Of a stretch of DNA of 64,000 bases, positions 54,684-63,094 are shown in pieces (positions within the stretch are counted from its first letter, which is position 1; every line of letters starts with the position of its first letter). The notes beneath the pieces are model-generated. The model did no database searches. It was not told the DNA's origin and saw only the letters and a list, made by a program, of their open reading frames with translations. Both the position numbers and the translations under genes were made by a program. Source of the DNA: an uncultured Anaerolineae bacterium (GTDB lineage: Bacteria; Chloroflexota; Anaerolineae; J036; Brachytrichaceae); the NCBI GenBank assembly GCA_937959265.1, contig CALGMA010000012.1, positions 1 through 64,000 of the forward strand, read 5' to 3'.

Positions 54684-57194
54684 TCATCGCGGTAGCAGGG
54701 TGAAGCTCAAGTTGCCTACCCTGAATTGCAGACGGCTGTCGCTGTCAACCTCGATGGGCTTGCCGGTGTTCAGAATTACGCGCATCGGTTTGAGACCTGA
54801 ACCGGCGTCGAGCGTGCCGTCGAGGACAAGCGCGTACACTTCGCCCGACTCCGCGCGTAACCGTGCTACATTCACCTTGTTGTCCACCAGCTTGCCACGG
54901 CCTAGGCCGATGCTCGGCGCCGATGCGCTTAGCACTAGGTCGCCGGTGGTCAGTCCATTGGGAGTAGCGCTCACATCGGTAGCTTTGAAGGATACGTCGC
55001 CTAGCTCCGGCGCAAACGTCAATGTCACCGAGGCTACGGCGACGCCGCTTGATGATGCGAGCGTCTGGCCCATTTCCAGACTTGCCACGCCGAGGTTGAG
55101 CGTCAATCCAGGCGACTCGCCGGTGATTGAGCCGTCCGGCGAGAGCGTGAAGGCGATCGTGTTGGTCTGACCGGCATTCCCCGGCAAACTGAGCGTGAGT
55201 TGCCCTTCCCCACTGACGCGATACTGTGTTCCGTCGTAGGTAAGATTGGCCCGAGCACCCTCTAGCGCCAGTGCACCGTCGGCTAGCACGATCGCCGGTA
55301 GAGTGAACGTACCATCGTTCACGCTCAGGCCGTTTGCGGTCAATGCCACACCATCCAGCTTGGTCACGCCGTTGCCCCATGCCGGGGCCAGTGCAAACGA
55401 TGCGTGATCTGCGAACAGGCCGGCGTTGTTCAGCGTCACATCCAATAACTCCAGCGAGCCGAATCCGAGATCGAGCGTGAGCCCGTCGAATGTGCCGAGC
55501 ACCTGCGTTCGTCCTTGTGCATCGGGAGCGAGGGTGAACTGGATCTGTTGTTGCTGTTCGTTGCCAGGCAGGTCCACGCGCAACGTGGAAGCGACGTTGA
55601 ACGCATAGTAGTTCTTGCCGTTGATCGGGACGACGCTGAGCACGGCGCGATTGTCCGATAGGACGACCTGGTCGGCGAGCGTAATAGAGGGCAGGTCAAC
55701 AGTCGCGCCGGCAGAGCCGAAGGAGAGTCCATCCTGGCTAATGACCACATCGGTCACCACCGTTGTTGCGCCTCCCAGGCTCTCCGGCAGTTGCAACGCT
55801 GCCGACGATGCTTTCAGGCCGGTGTTGTCAATGCGCGCTGGCCCCAAGGTCAGCATCGCACCGCCCAAGTTGAGTTGCAAGCCGACCACCTCACCGCTCA
55901 GTTGGCCGTTAGGGGCAAGTGATAACACCACGTCGGTTGTCTGCTCGTTGCCGGGCAGGTTCATGATCAGTGTGCCCTCGGCAGCGACCGCATAACCCTC
56001 AGATGCGTTCACCAGAGCTGCAGTCACATCGCTTACGCTCAGGAAGTCCCCGGCCAAGGAGAAGCCGGGTATGAAGAACGTGCCCTCACTGACTGACAAC
56101 CCGCTGCCATCCACGCGCGGATTGTCTACCACGAATACTGCATCACCAGTGACGGTCGGCAGCGTCAGCGTCGCCGTTGGCGCGGACAACCCTTCGTTAC
56201 TGATCGAGACGTTGCCCATTTGGAAGACGCCGCCGGCGACATTGAAGGATAACTGTGGCAACGCGCCGCTTAGTTGTGGCTGACCATCCACTGTGGCAAG
56301 CGCCACTGTAGCGGCGGCCTCGCCGGGCGTTGCGCCTTGAACGATCAGCGACGTCGAAATGTCGAAGCGGTAGTCGCGCATGACTGGGTCCCACTTCAGC
56401 ATTGCGGTGTTGCCGCTAAACCGAATCGCATCGCTGCTACCCAGAGTGATGTCGGGGAAGGCGAATAAGCCGTCCACAGCGCCAAAGGTGATGTCCTGAC
56501 CAACGATGCGCAGTTCGTTGACGGTGACCGAGCTGCCGCCAAATTGCGGCGGCAGTGTGATACTGGCAACCGGCGCGTAGAAGCCGCCGTCGATCAGCCG
56601 CAGCCCATTCGGTGCAGCGATCGTTACCCCCGATACCTGGAAGGCGACCGGTGGAAGCCGTCCAAAGAGCAACCCGCTGACCAGATCGAAGCCCAGCGTC
56701 GAGGTGATCTGCTGGTTGGGGCCGAGTCGCACCAGCGCTCTGCCGTGTGCTGTGCCGGCGGGAATGTTAACTTGGGTGATGGCCGAAGTGATCGGCCGGA
56801 CGCCTCGTAGATGGCGCAGCCGTGACCTGGCGCCGGGCAGCGGCACAACGACGCCGGTCTTCGTATCGGCGCGGAAGCCACCGTCGAACAACGCGATGTT
56901 GCCGGTGATCGTCTCTAACGTGCCGGAGCCAAGCACCGTCGCGCCGTCGAACATCACCATCGCATCGGCGCCGGTCAGGCGGAACATCTGTCCTAGGCGC
57001 AGGTTGCCGACGGCGCGCGTAAAGCCATTTTCGGTCTCGATAAAGCGATCCGCCGTGATGGTGATCGCGCCGACTCGGCGGATTTGCGGCGCAGACGCGA
57101 TCGCGAACACATCCGCACGGGCTGCTGCAGCAGACACCGCGGCATGAGCAGAAATAGCAAACGCCAATGTGACACGCATCAAGATTTTGGGCAC
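54684..57194 (-). CDS. Large exported protein built of about 125-residue beta repeats
   Basis: The 836-aa product has a signal peptide ending near ARA-DV (about residue 26). The rest is composed of about six repeats of 110-130 residues. Each repeat holds a strand block, a phrase like LPGNEQTTDVVLSLAP or LPGNAGQTNTIAFTLSP, a GQLSGEV/GSITGES turn, and a strand such as LQLNLGGAMLTLGPA. No catalytic motif is seen, so a surface or matrix role is likely. I chose GTG 57194 because AGGAGG lies 8 nt upstream; an upstream ATG at 57269 is also in frame. No known family recognised. Confidence 0.75.
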   Translation of the reverse strand: MPKILMRVTLAFAISAHAAVSAAAARADVFAIASAPQIRRVGAITITADRFIETENGFTRAVGNLRLGQMFRLTGADAMVMFDGATVLGSGTLETITGNIALFDGGFRADTKTGVVVPLPGARSRLRHLRGVRPITSAITQVNIPAGTAHGRALVRLGPNQQITSTLGFDLVSGLLFGRLPPVAFQVSGVTIAAPNGLRLIDGGFYAPVASITLPPQFGGSSVTVNELRIVGQDITFGAVDGLFAFPDITLGSSDAIRFSGNTAMLKWDPVMRDYRFDISTSLIVQGATPGEAAATVALATVDGQPQLSGALPQLSFNVAGGVFQMGNVSISNEGLSAPTATLTLPTVTGDAVFVVDNPRVDGSGLSVSEGTFFIPGFSLAGDFLSVSDVTAALVNASEGYAVAAEGTLIMNLPGNEQTTDVVLSLAPNGQLSGEVVGLQLNLGGAMLTLGPARIDNTGLKASSAALQLPESLGGATTVVTDVVISQDGLSFGSAGATVDLPSITLADQVVLSDNRAVLSVVPINGKNYYAFNVASTLRVDLPGNEQQQQIQFTLAPDAQGRTQVLGTFDGLTLDLGFGSLELLDVTLNNAGLFADHASFALAPAWGNGVTKLDGVALTANGLSVNDGTFTLPAIVLADGALALEGARANLTYDGTQYRVSGEGQLTLSLPGNAGQTNTIAFTLSPDGSITGESPGLTLNLGVASLEMGQTLASSSGVAVASVTLTFAPELGDVSFKATDVSATPNGLTTGDLVLSASAPSIGLGRGKLVDNKVNVARLRAESGEVYALVLDGTLDAGSGLKPMRVILNTGKPIEVDSDSRLQFRVGNLSFTLLPR

Positions 57195-57950
57195 GGCATC
57201 AGCCTCCTGGGTGAGTTCGTCTACTGAAGGATCACGCAATGTGTTTCGGGTGTGCGGATGATGAGACAACCTGCATGGACTGAATCTGTAAGCCTACGCC
57301 ATCTTCCTGAATTGAAACACATTTCATTATTGCATATCCGTTTTAAGCATCTGTATAATTTCTGTTGAGCGGTTCGCTTGGGGTAGACGAAGGCATTTTC
57401 GAATTTGGATTGTCAGGGCCGAAAAATAGCCATGTCGAAGAGTGTATCAATGAAGGCAGATATGTCTGCAAGTTTTGGGTATGTTGCAGTTTGGAAATGG
57501 TAACCTCGGCTTCGAACACAAAGGCGCAGATGAAGGCTTTCTGAAAGGTGCCAGGCTTTCCGAAAGCAAAGCTTCAAGGGATGCATGCCTTCCTCTCAAT
57601 ATTGAAAGTGTTTTTGGGCAAGCTTTGGAATCCGAATTTCCAACTATCAAATATTTGAGTTGCAAACAACATGAAAGCTGACCAGCAGACTCAATTATCA
57701 TACGGCATGAATAAGCTGCCCAACACGCGATTCCACTTGACACCGCTCTGCTGCGCTTCGCGGCGCAGGTGAAGCGTATGCCGTTACACTTATATGACTG
57801 GCGCATCTCACCGTTTCCCTGCTTCGCCCGCTGCCTGACCCGGCGGGTTGATCCTCGAATTTGATTGCGGCTCGGCTCTGGCTGGCTGCAATGGTCGGCT
57901 TGTATTCGCGCTGGTCCAATACACTCACATCCAATATTCGTAACTTGATC
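57195..57950. other. 756-bp intergenic region, AT-richer than its surroundings
   Basis: The stretch 57300-57700 is clearly lower in GC than both neighbours and contains TTTTAAGC and TATAATTTC motifs, so it may hold promoters of the repeat protein or a fragment of foreign DNA. It also has a degenerate half copy of the palindrome family (57381-57397). Short frames here (68 and 119 codons) lack ribosome binding sites and recognisable domains, so I do not call them genes. Confidence 0.5.
57381..57397. repeat. Degenerate half copy of the palindrome family
   Basis: GGGTAGACGAAGGCATT matches one arm of the 31-bp palindrome with one mismatch; the second arm is missing. Confidence 0.55.
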
Positions 57951-59381
57951 ATGGCAAAGATCACCCCGCGCTCACAGGACTTTTCGGAGTGGTATCTCGA
58001 CGTTATCCGCGAAGCGGATCTGGCCGACTACGCGCCGGTGCGCGGCTGCATCGTCGTCAAGCCCTATGGTTGGACGATCTACGAGCACATGCGCGACTAT
58101 TTGGACAAGCGCTTCAAAGACACCGGCCACGTCAACGCGGCCTTTCCGCTGTTCATCCCGATGAGCTTCTTACAGAAAGAAGCGCATCACGTTGAAGGGT
58201 TCGCGCCAGAGCTGGCCGTGGTCACCCACGGCGGTGGTGAGGTGCTGGAGGAGCCGCTCGTCGTGCGACCCACCAGCGAGACGATCATCGGATACTCCTA
58301 TTCGCAGTGGATCAAAAGCTATCGTGACCTGCCGGTGCTGATCAACTGCTGGAACAGCGTGGTGCGCTGGGAGAAGCGCACGAAGCCCTTCTTGCGCACG
58401 ATGGAGTTCTACTGGCAAGAAGGACATACCGCGCATGCTACCCACGAGGAGGCACTAGAGGAAGTGCTGCGCATGCTCAACGTATATTACGACCATATGC
58501 GCGAAGACTGCGCGCTGCCTGGCTTCCGTGGGCGCAAGAGCATCAACGAGCGCTTCGCCGGTGCGATCAACACCTTCTCCGTCGAAAGCATGATGGGCGA
58601 CAAGCGTTCGCTGCAGAGCTGCACCAGCCACGACCTCGGTCAGAACTTTGCCAGGGCGTTCGAGATCAAGTACCTCGACCGCGATAACACTGAGAAGTAT
58701 TGCTGGACGACCTCATGGGGCCTGAGCTGGCGCTTGCTCGGCGCGGTGATCATGGTGCATGGCGACGACCAGGGCTTGCGCCTGCCGCCGAAGATCGCGC
58801 CGATTCAGGTCGTGATCGTACCGATCTTCAAGAACGATGCGGAGAAGTCGCAAGTCATGCACGTTGCAGATCGGGTCTGTAAGTCGCTCAAGGCATCGGG
58901 GCTGCGCGTGAAGCTGGACGACCGCGACGAGACGCCGGGCTTCAAGTTCAACGATTGGGAGATGCGCGGCGTGCCGGTGCGCGTGGAGATCGGCCCGAAG
59001 GACGTGGCGAACCACAGCGTGGCGCTGGCCCGGCGCGACATGCCCGGCAAGGCTGGCAAGGCGTTCGTATCGCAGGATGGCCTGGCCGAGCGCATCCATG
59101 CCCTGTTGCCGGAGATCCACACCTCGCTGCTTCAGCAAGCCGAGGCGTTCCAGAACCGCAACATCCGCGAGTGCTTCACCTGGGACGAGGTGAAGGAAGC
59201 TGTGCAAGACGGCTGGGCGCTCGCGCCGCTGGAGGACAACCCGAGGAACGACGAGCGCATCCGCGAGGAGTTGACGGCTAAGAGCTTGAACTTCCCACTC
59301 GACCAGTCAGAAGGCGAGTGGACCTGCGTGGTCAGCGGCAACAAGGTGCGCGAGCGCGCGCTGATCGGGAAGTCGTATTAA
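57951..59381 (+). CDS. proS: Prolyl-tRNA synthetase, type 3 (archaeal/eukaryotic type)
   Basis: It charges tRNA-Pro. The product (476 aa from ATG 57951) has class II motifs: YGWTIYEHMRDYLDKRFKDTGH (motif 1 region), LVVRPTSET and the RWEKRTKPFLRTMEFYWQEGHTAH block (motif 2), GDDQGLRLPPKIAP (motif 3 region), then the anticodon domain and a C-terminal extension. The bacterial editing (INS) domain is absent, as expected for type 3. The in-frame start at 57861 adds 30 non-family residues and is rejected. Confidence 0.96.
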   Translation: MAKITPRSQDFSEWYLDVIREADLADYAPVRGCIVVKPYGWTIYEHMRDYLDKRFKDTGHVNAAFPLFIPMSFLQKEAHHVEGFAPELAVVTHGGGEVLEEPLVVRPTSETIIGYSYSQWIKSYRDLPVLINCWNSVVRWEKRTKPFLRTMEFYWQEGHTAHATHEEALEEVLRMLNVYYDHMREDCALPGFRGRKSINERFAGAINTFSVESMMGDKRSLQSCTSHDLGQNFARAFEIKYLDRDNTEKYCWTTSWGLSWRLLGAVIMVHGDDQGLRLPPKIAPIQVVIVPIFKNDAEKSQVMHVADRVCKSLKASGLRVKLDDRDETPGFKFNDWEMRGVPVRVEIGPKDVANHSVALARRDMPGKAGKAFVSQDGLAERIHALLPEIHTSLLQQAEAFQNRNIRECFTWDEVKEAVQDGWALAPLEDNPRNDERIREELTAKSLNFPLDQSEGEWTCVVSGNKVRERALIGKSY

Positions 59382-59441
59382 CTGTGCGACGGTGGTGGGT
59401 TCGCTGCGCGGGCGTTTGAGCAGGCAAACGGGTGGCATGAA

Positions 59442-59473
<32 letters not shown>

Positions 59474-59485
59474 GATGGCATGTGC

Positions 59486-59770
59486 TCAATGCGGCAGCGC
59501 GTCAATCTGCCGGGCGAGGTCAAAATCCTTGTCGGTCAGGCCGCCGGCGTCGTGCGTGGTCAACGCCAGCGTCACCTTATTCCACTTGATAGTGATGTCG
59601 GGATGATGCTGCGCTGCTTCGGCCAGCACGCCCACGGCGGTAGTAAACATGAGCGACTGTGGGAAGCCGCTGAAGGTGTAGGTCTTCGTGATCTCGCCGG
59701 CCTCGTTCAAGCGCCAACCTTCGGCCTGCGTCAACCGTTCCTGGATCTGTGCGTCGTTTAGCTTTGTCAT
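59486..59770 (-). CDS. phhB: 4a-hydroxytetrahydrobiopterin dehydratase
   Basis: This 94-aa pterin-4a-carbinolamine dehydratase recycles the pterin cofactor of aromatic amino acid hydroxylases. The active-site motif EAAQHHPDI is at 51-59 (His55, His56), followed by TIKWNKVTLALTTHDAGGLTDKD. It has a strong ribosome binding site (AAGGAGG). No aromatic hydroxylase gene is in the window, so the partner pathway could also be molybdopterin or folate related. Confidence 0.95.
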   Translation of the reverse strand: MTKLNDAQIQERLTQAEGWRLNEAGEITKTYTFSGFPQSLMFTTAVGVLAEAAQHHPDITIKWNKVTLALTTHDAGGLTDKDFDLARQIDALPH

Positions 59771-59787
59771 CGAACCTCCTTCACAAC

Positions 59788-59793
59788 TACAAT
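59788..59793 (+). promoter_or_regulatory. -10-like hexamer TACAAT for the GNAT gene
   Basis: TACAAT ends 12 nt before ATG 59806; the spacing matches that at the aldolase gene (17812). Confidence 0.35.
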
Positions 59794-59805
59794 ACGATCT
59801 GGACG

Positions 59806-60297
59806 ATGTTACGTATTATCCACGCACGGAGCGAGGTTCACTTCGACCAGGTGCGCTCGTTGATGCGCGAGTATCGCGATGCGGTAACCGCGCTGGCCAG
59901 CGCGACCGGCGTATGCACTTGATTCGACAGCTTCGACACGGAGCTGGTGCAGCTTCCTGGAGCGTATGCGCCGCCGCGCGGCCGGCTGTTGCTAGGCCTG
60001 ACGGAGACGTTGGTCGCCGGTATGGCTGCGCTGCAGCCGGTAGACGCGTTGGTCGGTGAGGTCAAGCGGCTCTACGTGCGGCCGGCAGCACGCTGCCAGG
60101 GCGTGGGGCGCGGGCTGGTCGTCGCACTGATCGAAGTAGCACGACAGGCCGGCTACGCGGTGCTGCGCCTGGAGACGCTGGAGGAGATGCGCGCAGCGCA
60201 AGCGCTCTACCGTTCGCTGGGTTTCCAGGAGGTCGAGCGTTTTCGCCCGTCCACCAACGACGACGACCGTACGATCAGCATGGCGCTACGCCTGTAG
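59806..60297 (+). pseudogene. GNAT acetyltransferase interrupted by in-frame TGA
   Basis: Reading through TGA 59920-59922 gives a 163-aa protein with family length and order: VRSLMREYRDAV, then (after the stop) FDTELVQLPGAYAPPRGRLLL, GEVKRLYVRPAARCQGVGRGL (acetyl-CoA loop) and LETLEEMRAAQALYRSLGF. From memory, the stop falls where relatives of this GNAT group often have Cys or Ser, so a single TGC/TGT to TGA change would explain it. ATG 59947 after the stop could make only a shortened protein lacking the N-terminal helices. It could instead be a sequencing error. Confidence 0.75.
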
Positions 60298-60311
60298 TTG
60301 GCGAGCACACT

Positions 60312-62294
60312 TCATGTCTGCGCAATCTGCACATACTCCTGCCGCAGCACGGCATCGTCACTTACGCCGAAGCGCGCCAGTAGCTTGCCGATCACAGCGG
60401 CTTTGCGCTCGGCGTCACGCTTGCTCCAGGTGCGGCTCTTGATCTCCAGGAAATAGCCGTCGCGCGCCGGATTCACCACGCGGTCTATGTTGATGAAAAG
60501 CTCCTCATCGTCATAGAACACTTCCCAGCGCAGGCGATCCTTCTCGACTTGCACCTCGTGCGTCGGCTTGAAGTACTCGCGGTAGAAGCGCAGGCTACGA
60601 TCCGCCGGCGACATGAAGCGCACTCGGCTGAGCAGGATGGAATGGGGGTATTCGCGTTCGCTCTGGCCGCTCACCAGCGTCAGGCGATAGCGACTGCCGA
60701 CCACGTTGCCGCGCTCATCTATGCGCTCGTCTTCGCGATAGCGCAGGCGTGACGGCTCGTCCTCGAAGAAGAAGTAAGTGTCGTATTGGCGGTAGTGCAC
60801 GTGGCGCACCACGTTGATTTCGCTGCTGTTGATCATCTCGATAATCGGCTGCGGGTCGCCGATGCGGGCTTTTACTTGCACCTCGAACGATTCCTCTTGC
60901 TGCACGCCGCCAATAGCGGCGAGCTTGCGCAATACGTCGCTTTCGCGCGCCATGAGGAATGTGTGGATCTGTTGCGCCAGCCGGTTGGCCTCCGATTCGA
61001 TTGCGCCCTCATCCAGGGTGAGCAGCGCGCGGTCGCGCATCAGCGGCTTGCCGTTCACGAATACATCGCGCACGTCGCTGGCCTTGCTGGAATAGACGAT
61101 CTGCGTGTAGATGGCGTCGCTGCCGGCCGCAATGCTGGAGTACTGCGGCGTGCTGTGCAGCCGGCGCAGCTCCAGCACGATGACGTCGGCGCGCTTGCCG
61201 ACTTCGAGAGAGCCGGTGACGTGGCCGATGTGCAGCGCGTGTGCGCCCATGCGCGTCGCCATCAACATCGCCGTGCGCGCCGGCACGGCGACCGGATCGC
61301 GCGTGCTGCCTTTAGCCAACAGCGCTGCCAGCCGCATCTCCTCGAAGTGGTCGAGGTCGTTGTTGCTGGCCGGACCGTCGGTGCCGATGCCGACGTTGAG
61401 GCCGGTCTTCAACATCTGGGCGACGTTGGCGATGCCGCTGGCCAACTTGAGGTTGGCCGAGGGATTGTGCGCTACCGTTGCGCCGGCGTTGCGCAGCGTG
61501 CGCATCTCGCCGGCGTCTATCGCTACGCAGTGCGCGGCGATCACCTTGGCCTCCAGCACGCCGTTCTTCTTGACCCAGTTCACCACCGGCATGCCGTGTT
61601 CGCGCCGGCTGTCTTCTACCTCCTGGAAGGTTTCGCTGATGTGGATATGCAACGGCACGTCATATTTGATGGCGATCTCGGCGCAGGCGCGCATGAGCGG
61701 GCCGCTGCAGGTATAAGGCGCGTGCGGAGCGATCACCGGCGTGATTAGCGGGTGCCCCTTCCACTTGCGGATGAAAGCTTCGGTGAACTCCAAACTCTCG
61801 TCGGCGCTGGATGCGTCAGGCGTGGGGAACTGCATAATGGTCTGCGAACACAGCGCCCGCAAGCCGGCCTCGGCGATAGTCTGCGCGATGGTCTCCTCGA
61901 AGTAATACATGTCATTCACGCAGGTCACCCCGCTGCGGATCATCTCGGCGCAGGCCAGGCGCGCGCCCAGCGCCACGAACTCCGGCGAGACGAACTTGCG
62001 TTCGACCGGCAGCATGTAGCCATACAGCCACACATCCAGCCGCAGGTCGTCGGCCAGGCCGCGCAGCAACGTCATCGGTGTGTGGGTGTGGCAGTTGACC
62101 AGGCCAGGCATGATGCAGCAACCTGTGCAGTCAATCACCTCCCCTGCAGTGTAGGTAGCCGTGATTGGGTCGGCATCGCCGACGGCGGCGATCGTATCGC
62201 CGCGAATGGCCACGGCGCCGTTCGGGTATTGATGGAAGGCATCGTCCATAGTGATGACGACGCCGCCGGTGAGCAGAGTGTCGGCTTGCTGCAT
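60312..62294 (-). CDS. Amidohydrolase fused to a C-terminal CYTH domain
   Basis: The product (660 aa from ATG 62294) has an MTA/SAH-deaminase-like amidohydrolase in residues 1-455. Metal ligands: His69/His71 (NCHTHTPM), His216/His218 (LHIHISE), His255 (IAAHCVAID) and Asp306 (GIGTDGPASNND). From about 468 to 655 the sequence looks like a CYTH (CyaB-thiamine triphosphatase) domain: FEVQVKARI (471-475 as an ExQxK variant of ExExK), RQYDTYFFF, RLRYRED and FLEIKSRTW. CYTH domains act on triphosphates. I do not know this fusion as a described protein. TATAAC lies 6 nt before the ATG; an in-frame start at 62330 is less likely. Confidence 0.85.
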   Translation of the reverse strand: MQQADTLLTGGVVITMDDAFHQYPNGAVAIRGDTIAAVGDADPITATYTAGEVIDCTGCCIMPGLVNCHTHTPMTLLRGLADDLRLDVWLYGYMLPVERKFVSPEFVALGARLACAEMIRSGVTCVNDMYYFEETIAQTIAEAGLRALCSQTIMQFPTPDASSADESLEFTEAFIRKWKGHPLITPVIAPHAPYTCSGPLMRACAEIAIKYDVPLHIHISETFQEVEDSRREHGMPVVNWVKKNGVLEAKVIAAHCVAIDAGEMRTLRNAGATVAHNPSANLKLASGIANVAQMLKTGLNVGIGTDGPASNNDLDHFEEMRLAALLAKGSTRDPVAVPARTAMLMATRMGAHALHIGHVTGSLEVGKRADVIVLELRRLHSTPQYSSIAAGSDAIYTQIVYSSKASDVRDVFVNGKPLMRDRALLTLDEGAIESEANRLAQQIHTFLMARESDVLRKLAAIGGVQQEESFEVQVKARIGDPQPIIEMINSSEINVVRHVHYRQYDTYFFFEDEPSRLRYREDERIDERGNVVGSRYRLTLVSGQSEREYPHSILLSRVRFMSPADRSLRFYREYFKPTHEVQVEKDRLRWEVFYDDEELFINIDRVVNPARDGYFLEIKSRTWSKRDAERKAAVIGKLLARFGVSDDAVLRQEYVQIAQT

Positions 62295-62300
62295 AAGGCG

Positions 62301-62306
62301 GTTATA
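62301..62306 (-). promoter_or_regulatory. -10-like hexamer TATAAC for the amidohydrolase-CYTH gene
   Basis: TATAAC on the minus strand ends 6 nt before ATG 62294. A possible -35 (TTGTGT) lies 18 bp upstream, making this one of the better leaderless-promoter candidates. Confidence 0.45.
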
Positions 62307-62344
62307 GCACAGCCAGGATGCCCCACACAAACTTAGAAAGTACG

Positions 62345-62350
62345 TAGAAT
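62345..62350 (+). promoter_or_regulatory. -10-like hexamer TAGAAT for the FHA regulator gene
   Basis: TAGAAT ends 7 nt before ATG 62358, with no ribosome binding site. Confidence 0.4.
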
Positions 62351-62357
62351 AGGGTCT

Positions 62358-63080
62358 ATGAGCGCATCGTCAAACCACGTTCCACCACTACAAACAGCGC
62401 TGTTGCAATCGAATACACGGTCTGGGGAGCGCTACAGCCTGCGCATGCCCGTCGTGCGCATCGGTCGCGGCGCACTCGACCCACATGACATCCAACTGCC
62501 CCCCGATGACATACATGCCTCGCGCGAGCACGCCCGCCTGATGTTCGAGGATGGCGCGTGGTTTATAGAGGATCACAGCCGTAACGGCACGATTGTGAAC
62601 GGCCGGCTGCTGCAGAAAGCAAAAGTCAAGTTGTCGAGCGGCGACCGCATCCGGATAGGCGATTCATTCGATGTTGTGTTCCGCTATCTCAGTGACACTA
62701 CACAGGCGGAGGATTTCGCTCATGTCGCGCCGCGCGCTGCACTGTCAGCCCAACCGGCCGAGTCGCCCGCTACGCAGGTCGGCCTGTGGATCAGCCCCAG
62801 CGCGGCGGTGTGGCGCGATGGTGAGCGGCTGCCCGTCTTCCTCTCGCGCACCGAGTACCGCTTGCTCAAATATCTCATGCAACACGCCAACGACGTGTGC
62901 GAATACGACACGGTGATTCAGGCCGTATGGGGCAGCCGGCGCGACAAAGATAGCCTGCATGAGTTGATCTATCGTGTGCGCCGCAAGATCGAGCCGAATC
63001 CATCGCAGCCACGTTACCTGGTCATCCGCAGCGGCATCGGCGTGGTTTTCTTCCCGCAAGGCGTGAGCACAGACGAATAG
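62358..63080 (+). CDS. FHA-domain protein with OmpR-type winged-helix DNA-binding domain
   Basis: The 240-aa protein joins an N-terminal FHA domain (about 24-112: VVRIGRG, SREHARLM, DHSRNGTIVNG, KLSSGDRIRIG), which binds phosphothreonine, to a C-terminal winged helix (about 150-236: LSRTEYRLLKYLMQH, YDTVIQAVWG, LHELIYRVRRKIEP). It is likely a transcription factor controlled by a Ser/Thr kinase rather than by a response-regulator receiver. The order is the reverse of EmbR (DNA-binding first, FHA last). No kinase gene is adjacent. It diverges from the amidohydrolase-CYTH gene. Confidence 0.9.
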   Translation: MSASSNHVPPLQTALLQSNTRSGERYSLRMPVVRIGRGALDPHDIQLPPDDIHASREHARLMFEDGAWFIEDHSRNGTIVNGRLLQKAKVKLSSGDRIRIGDSFDVVFRYLSDTTQAEDFAHVAPRAALSAQPAESPATQVGLWISPSAAVWRDGERLPVFLSRTEYRLLKYLMQHANDVCEYDTVIQAVWGSRRDKDSLHELIYRVRRKIEPNPSQPRYLVIRSGIGVVFFPQGVSTDE

Positions 63081-63094
63081 AGGCTTATTTGTAT

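Noticed and set aside
57447-57806. 119-codon minus-strand and 68-codon plus-strand frames in the AT-rich gap
   Set aside because: No start signals, no hydrophobic or domain pattern, and they overlap each other; not supported as genes.
60786-61748. 320-codon plus-strand frame opposite the amidohydrolase-CYTH gene
   Set aside because: Antisense to a gene with intact metal ligands; no ribosome binding site or family likeness.
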